Source: Actinomycetes bacterium
GTDB taxonomy: Bacteria; Actinomycetota; Actinomycetes; Propionibacteriales; Nocardioidaceae
DNA: 5,778 nucleotides
Reading direction: 5' to 3'
NCBI GenBank assembly: GCA_023252095.1
Contig: JAHEXN010000223.1
Span: 1-5,778 of the forward strand
Within the stretch, counting starts at the first letter, position 1. The number at the start of each line of letters is the position of its first letter. The translations under genes were made by a program, and so were the position numbers. Of this stretch, positions 5,301 to 5,778 are shown piece by piece. The notes under the pieces were generated by a model. The model was not told where the DNA came from. It was given only the letters and a program-made list of their open reading frames with translations, and made no database searches.

Positions 5301-5376
5301 CGAGATCGGTCGACGGTGGTCAGCGCAACAGAGGTACCCGGCACATGACCGGTCAAACCGGAGTCGACCGATCTCG
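5301..5376. repeat. Perfect 14-bp inverted repeat flanking the dehydrogenase promoter
   Basis: CGAGATCGGTCGAC (5301-5314) and its exact complement GTCGACCGATCTCG (5363-5376) are separated by 48 bases. The promoter boxes at 5334-5339 and 5355-5358 lie between the arms. Arm centres are 62 bases apart, about six helical turns, so the arms would face the same side of the DNA. The left arm sits in the 5' leader directly before the Shine-Dalgarno sequence of the dehydrogenase. The right arm is upstream of the -35 box and also upstream of the small gene at 5414. It may be a two-site operator; no known operator was recognised. Confidence 0.7.
5334..5358 (-). promoter_or_regulatory. SigF/SigB-type promoter of the alcohol dehydrogenase gene
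   Basis: Read on the minus strand, the region gives GTTTG, then GGGTAC, with exactly 15 bases between GTTT (plus-strand 5355-5358) and GGGTAC (5334-5339). This is a full match to the GTTT-N15-17-GGGTA consensus of mycobacterial SigF and related SigB-type factors. The -10 box lies about 41 bases before the ATG at 5292, leaving a leader of about 33 bases with a Shine-Dalgarno. It is the best promoter in the window. Confidence 0.75.
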
Positions 5377-5413
5377 AGGTGCGCGGGCGCCGCCGCGGAC
5401 GTTCACTGGAGCC

Positions 5414-5557
5414 ATGAACCAGGTATCGCCGGACCAGCCCCCTCACGCCGACAAGCCGACGGACGGACGGGGGAAGTTCGGGCTCATCGCGATCGTCGTC
5501 GGCACGATCGCCGTCCTGGCCGTGATCCTGGCCGTCGTCGTGGGTCTCGTGCGCTGA
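5414..5557 (+). CDS. 47-residue single-pass membrane protein, function unknown
   Basis: The product has a hydrophilic N-terminus rich in Pro, Asp, Gln and His (MNQVSPDQPPHADKPTDGRG), Lys21, then one long hydrophobic helix (about 22-45) made almost only of Ile, Val, Leu, Ala and Gly, ending VVVGLVR. The charge pattern suggests a cytoplasmic N-terminus and a single anchor. The ATG at 5414 is preceded by GGAG at a spacing of only two bases, a weak site, so the start is less certain than for its neighbours. It is divergent from the alcohol dehydrogenase, with the 14-bp inverted repeat arm 38 bases before its start. I see no clear promoter of its own. No family is recognised; small one-helix proteins of this kind are frequent in actinobacteria and rarely studied. 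Confidence 0.6.
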   Translation: MNQVSPDQPPHADKPTDGRGKFGLIAIVVGTIAVLAVILAVVVGLVR

Positions 5558-5638
5558 CACCGATCCGTAACCCTGCTCGAAATGCGCTTCTCGCCAGCAG
5601 CGCTAGCGTCGAAAGTCCGCCAATGAAGGAGGAGAGTC

Positions 5639-5778
5639 ATGGATCTCATTCTGTGGATCATCGCCGTTGTCCTCGTCGTCTCAGGTGTCTTCGCGCTGCT
5701 GCGCAAGGAGCTCGTCTGGGGCATCGTCCTGATCGTCGTGGGTTTGCTCGTCGGGCCTGGTGGAGTCAGCCTCTTCAG
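5639..5778 (+). CDS. Small two-helix membrane protein ending GPGGVSLF (truncated by window edge)
   Basis: The first 46 residues are visible. They form two transmembrane helices (about 2-21 and 25-40) joined by the short turn LRKELVW. GPGGVSLF follows directly, a C-terminal signature I associate with very short actinobacterial membrane proteins, so the stop is probably just past the window edge. The ATG at 5639 has an excellent AGGAGG (5627-5632) at six-base spacing; an ATG at 5623 lies in another frame and overlaps that site. The AT-richer stretch before it (5558-5638) includes TAGCGT (5604-5609), a possible housekeeping -10 box, but no convincing -35. Function is unknown. It lies 81 bases after the 47-residue membrane protein and may be expressed separately. 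Confidence 0.75.
   Translation, partial: MDLILWIIAVVLVVSGVFALLRKELVWGIVLIVVGLLVGPGGVSLF

Noticed and set aside
5582..5609. Housekeeping promoter with TAGCGT (5604-5609) before the last gene
   Set aside because: No -35 resembling TTGACA lies 16-18 bases upstream (the bases there read ATGCGC), so it is mentioned only as a possibility in the gene entry.

Overview
The window is high-GC, with GC-rich third codon positions, frequent GTG starts and strong GAGGAG/AAGGAGG ribosome binding sites. It reads as chromosomal DNA of a high-GC Gram-positive actinobacterium. The protein families and the intergenic palindromic repeats suggest Nocardioidaceae (Aeromicrobium/Nocardioides-like), but that placement is inferred from memory of such genomes and was not tested. 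There are no rRNA or tRNA genes, transposases, CRISPR arrays or phage genes.

Layout. At the left edge, two minus-strand genes lie in tandem: a three-helix membrane protein (217-588) and the N-terminal part of a cytochrome b561-type protein that runs off the window (1-170). A plus-strand block then covers 650-3849. It holds a 37-residue Pro/Asp-rich mini-ORF, a YghA/YhdF-type short-chain dehydrogenase, a flavodoxin-fold FMN reductase-like protein, a two-helix membrane protein, a heme-oxygenase-like diiron/iron redox protein, and a CDGSH iron-sulfur protein whose start overlaps the previous stop. From 3850 to 4116, between convergent genes, sit two near-identical ~117-bp palindromic repeats in tandem. 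A minus-strand zinc-dependent, formaldehyde-dehydrogenase-like alcohol dehydrogenase follows (4117-5292). Its upstream region carries a textbook SigF/SigB-type promoter, framed by a perfect 14-bp inverted repeat. The right edge has two tiny membrane proteins on the plus strand (5414-5557, and 5639 running off the end).

How it fits together. Most genes are oxidoreductases or small membrane proteins, and three upstream regions hold GGGTAC boxes. One of these (alcohol dehydrogenase) matches GTTT-N15-GGGTA exactly and one (iron redox protein) is close. The simplest reading is a general-stress/redox accessory cluster under an alternative sigma factor of the SigB/SigF type. This is inferred from promoter pattern and gene content. 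No substrate can be assigned to the SDR, the flavoprotein, the iron redox protein or the CDGSH protein from sequence alone. The least explained parts are the translationally coupled iron-redox/CDGSH pair, the inverted repeat around the dehydrogenase promoter, and the tandem palindromic elements.
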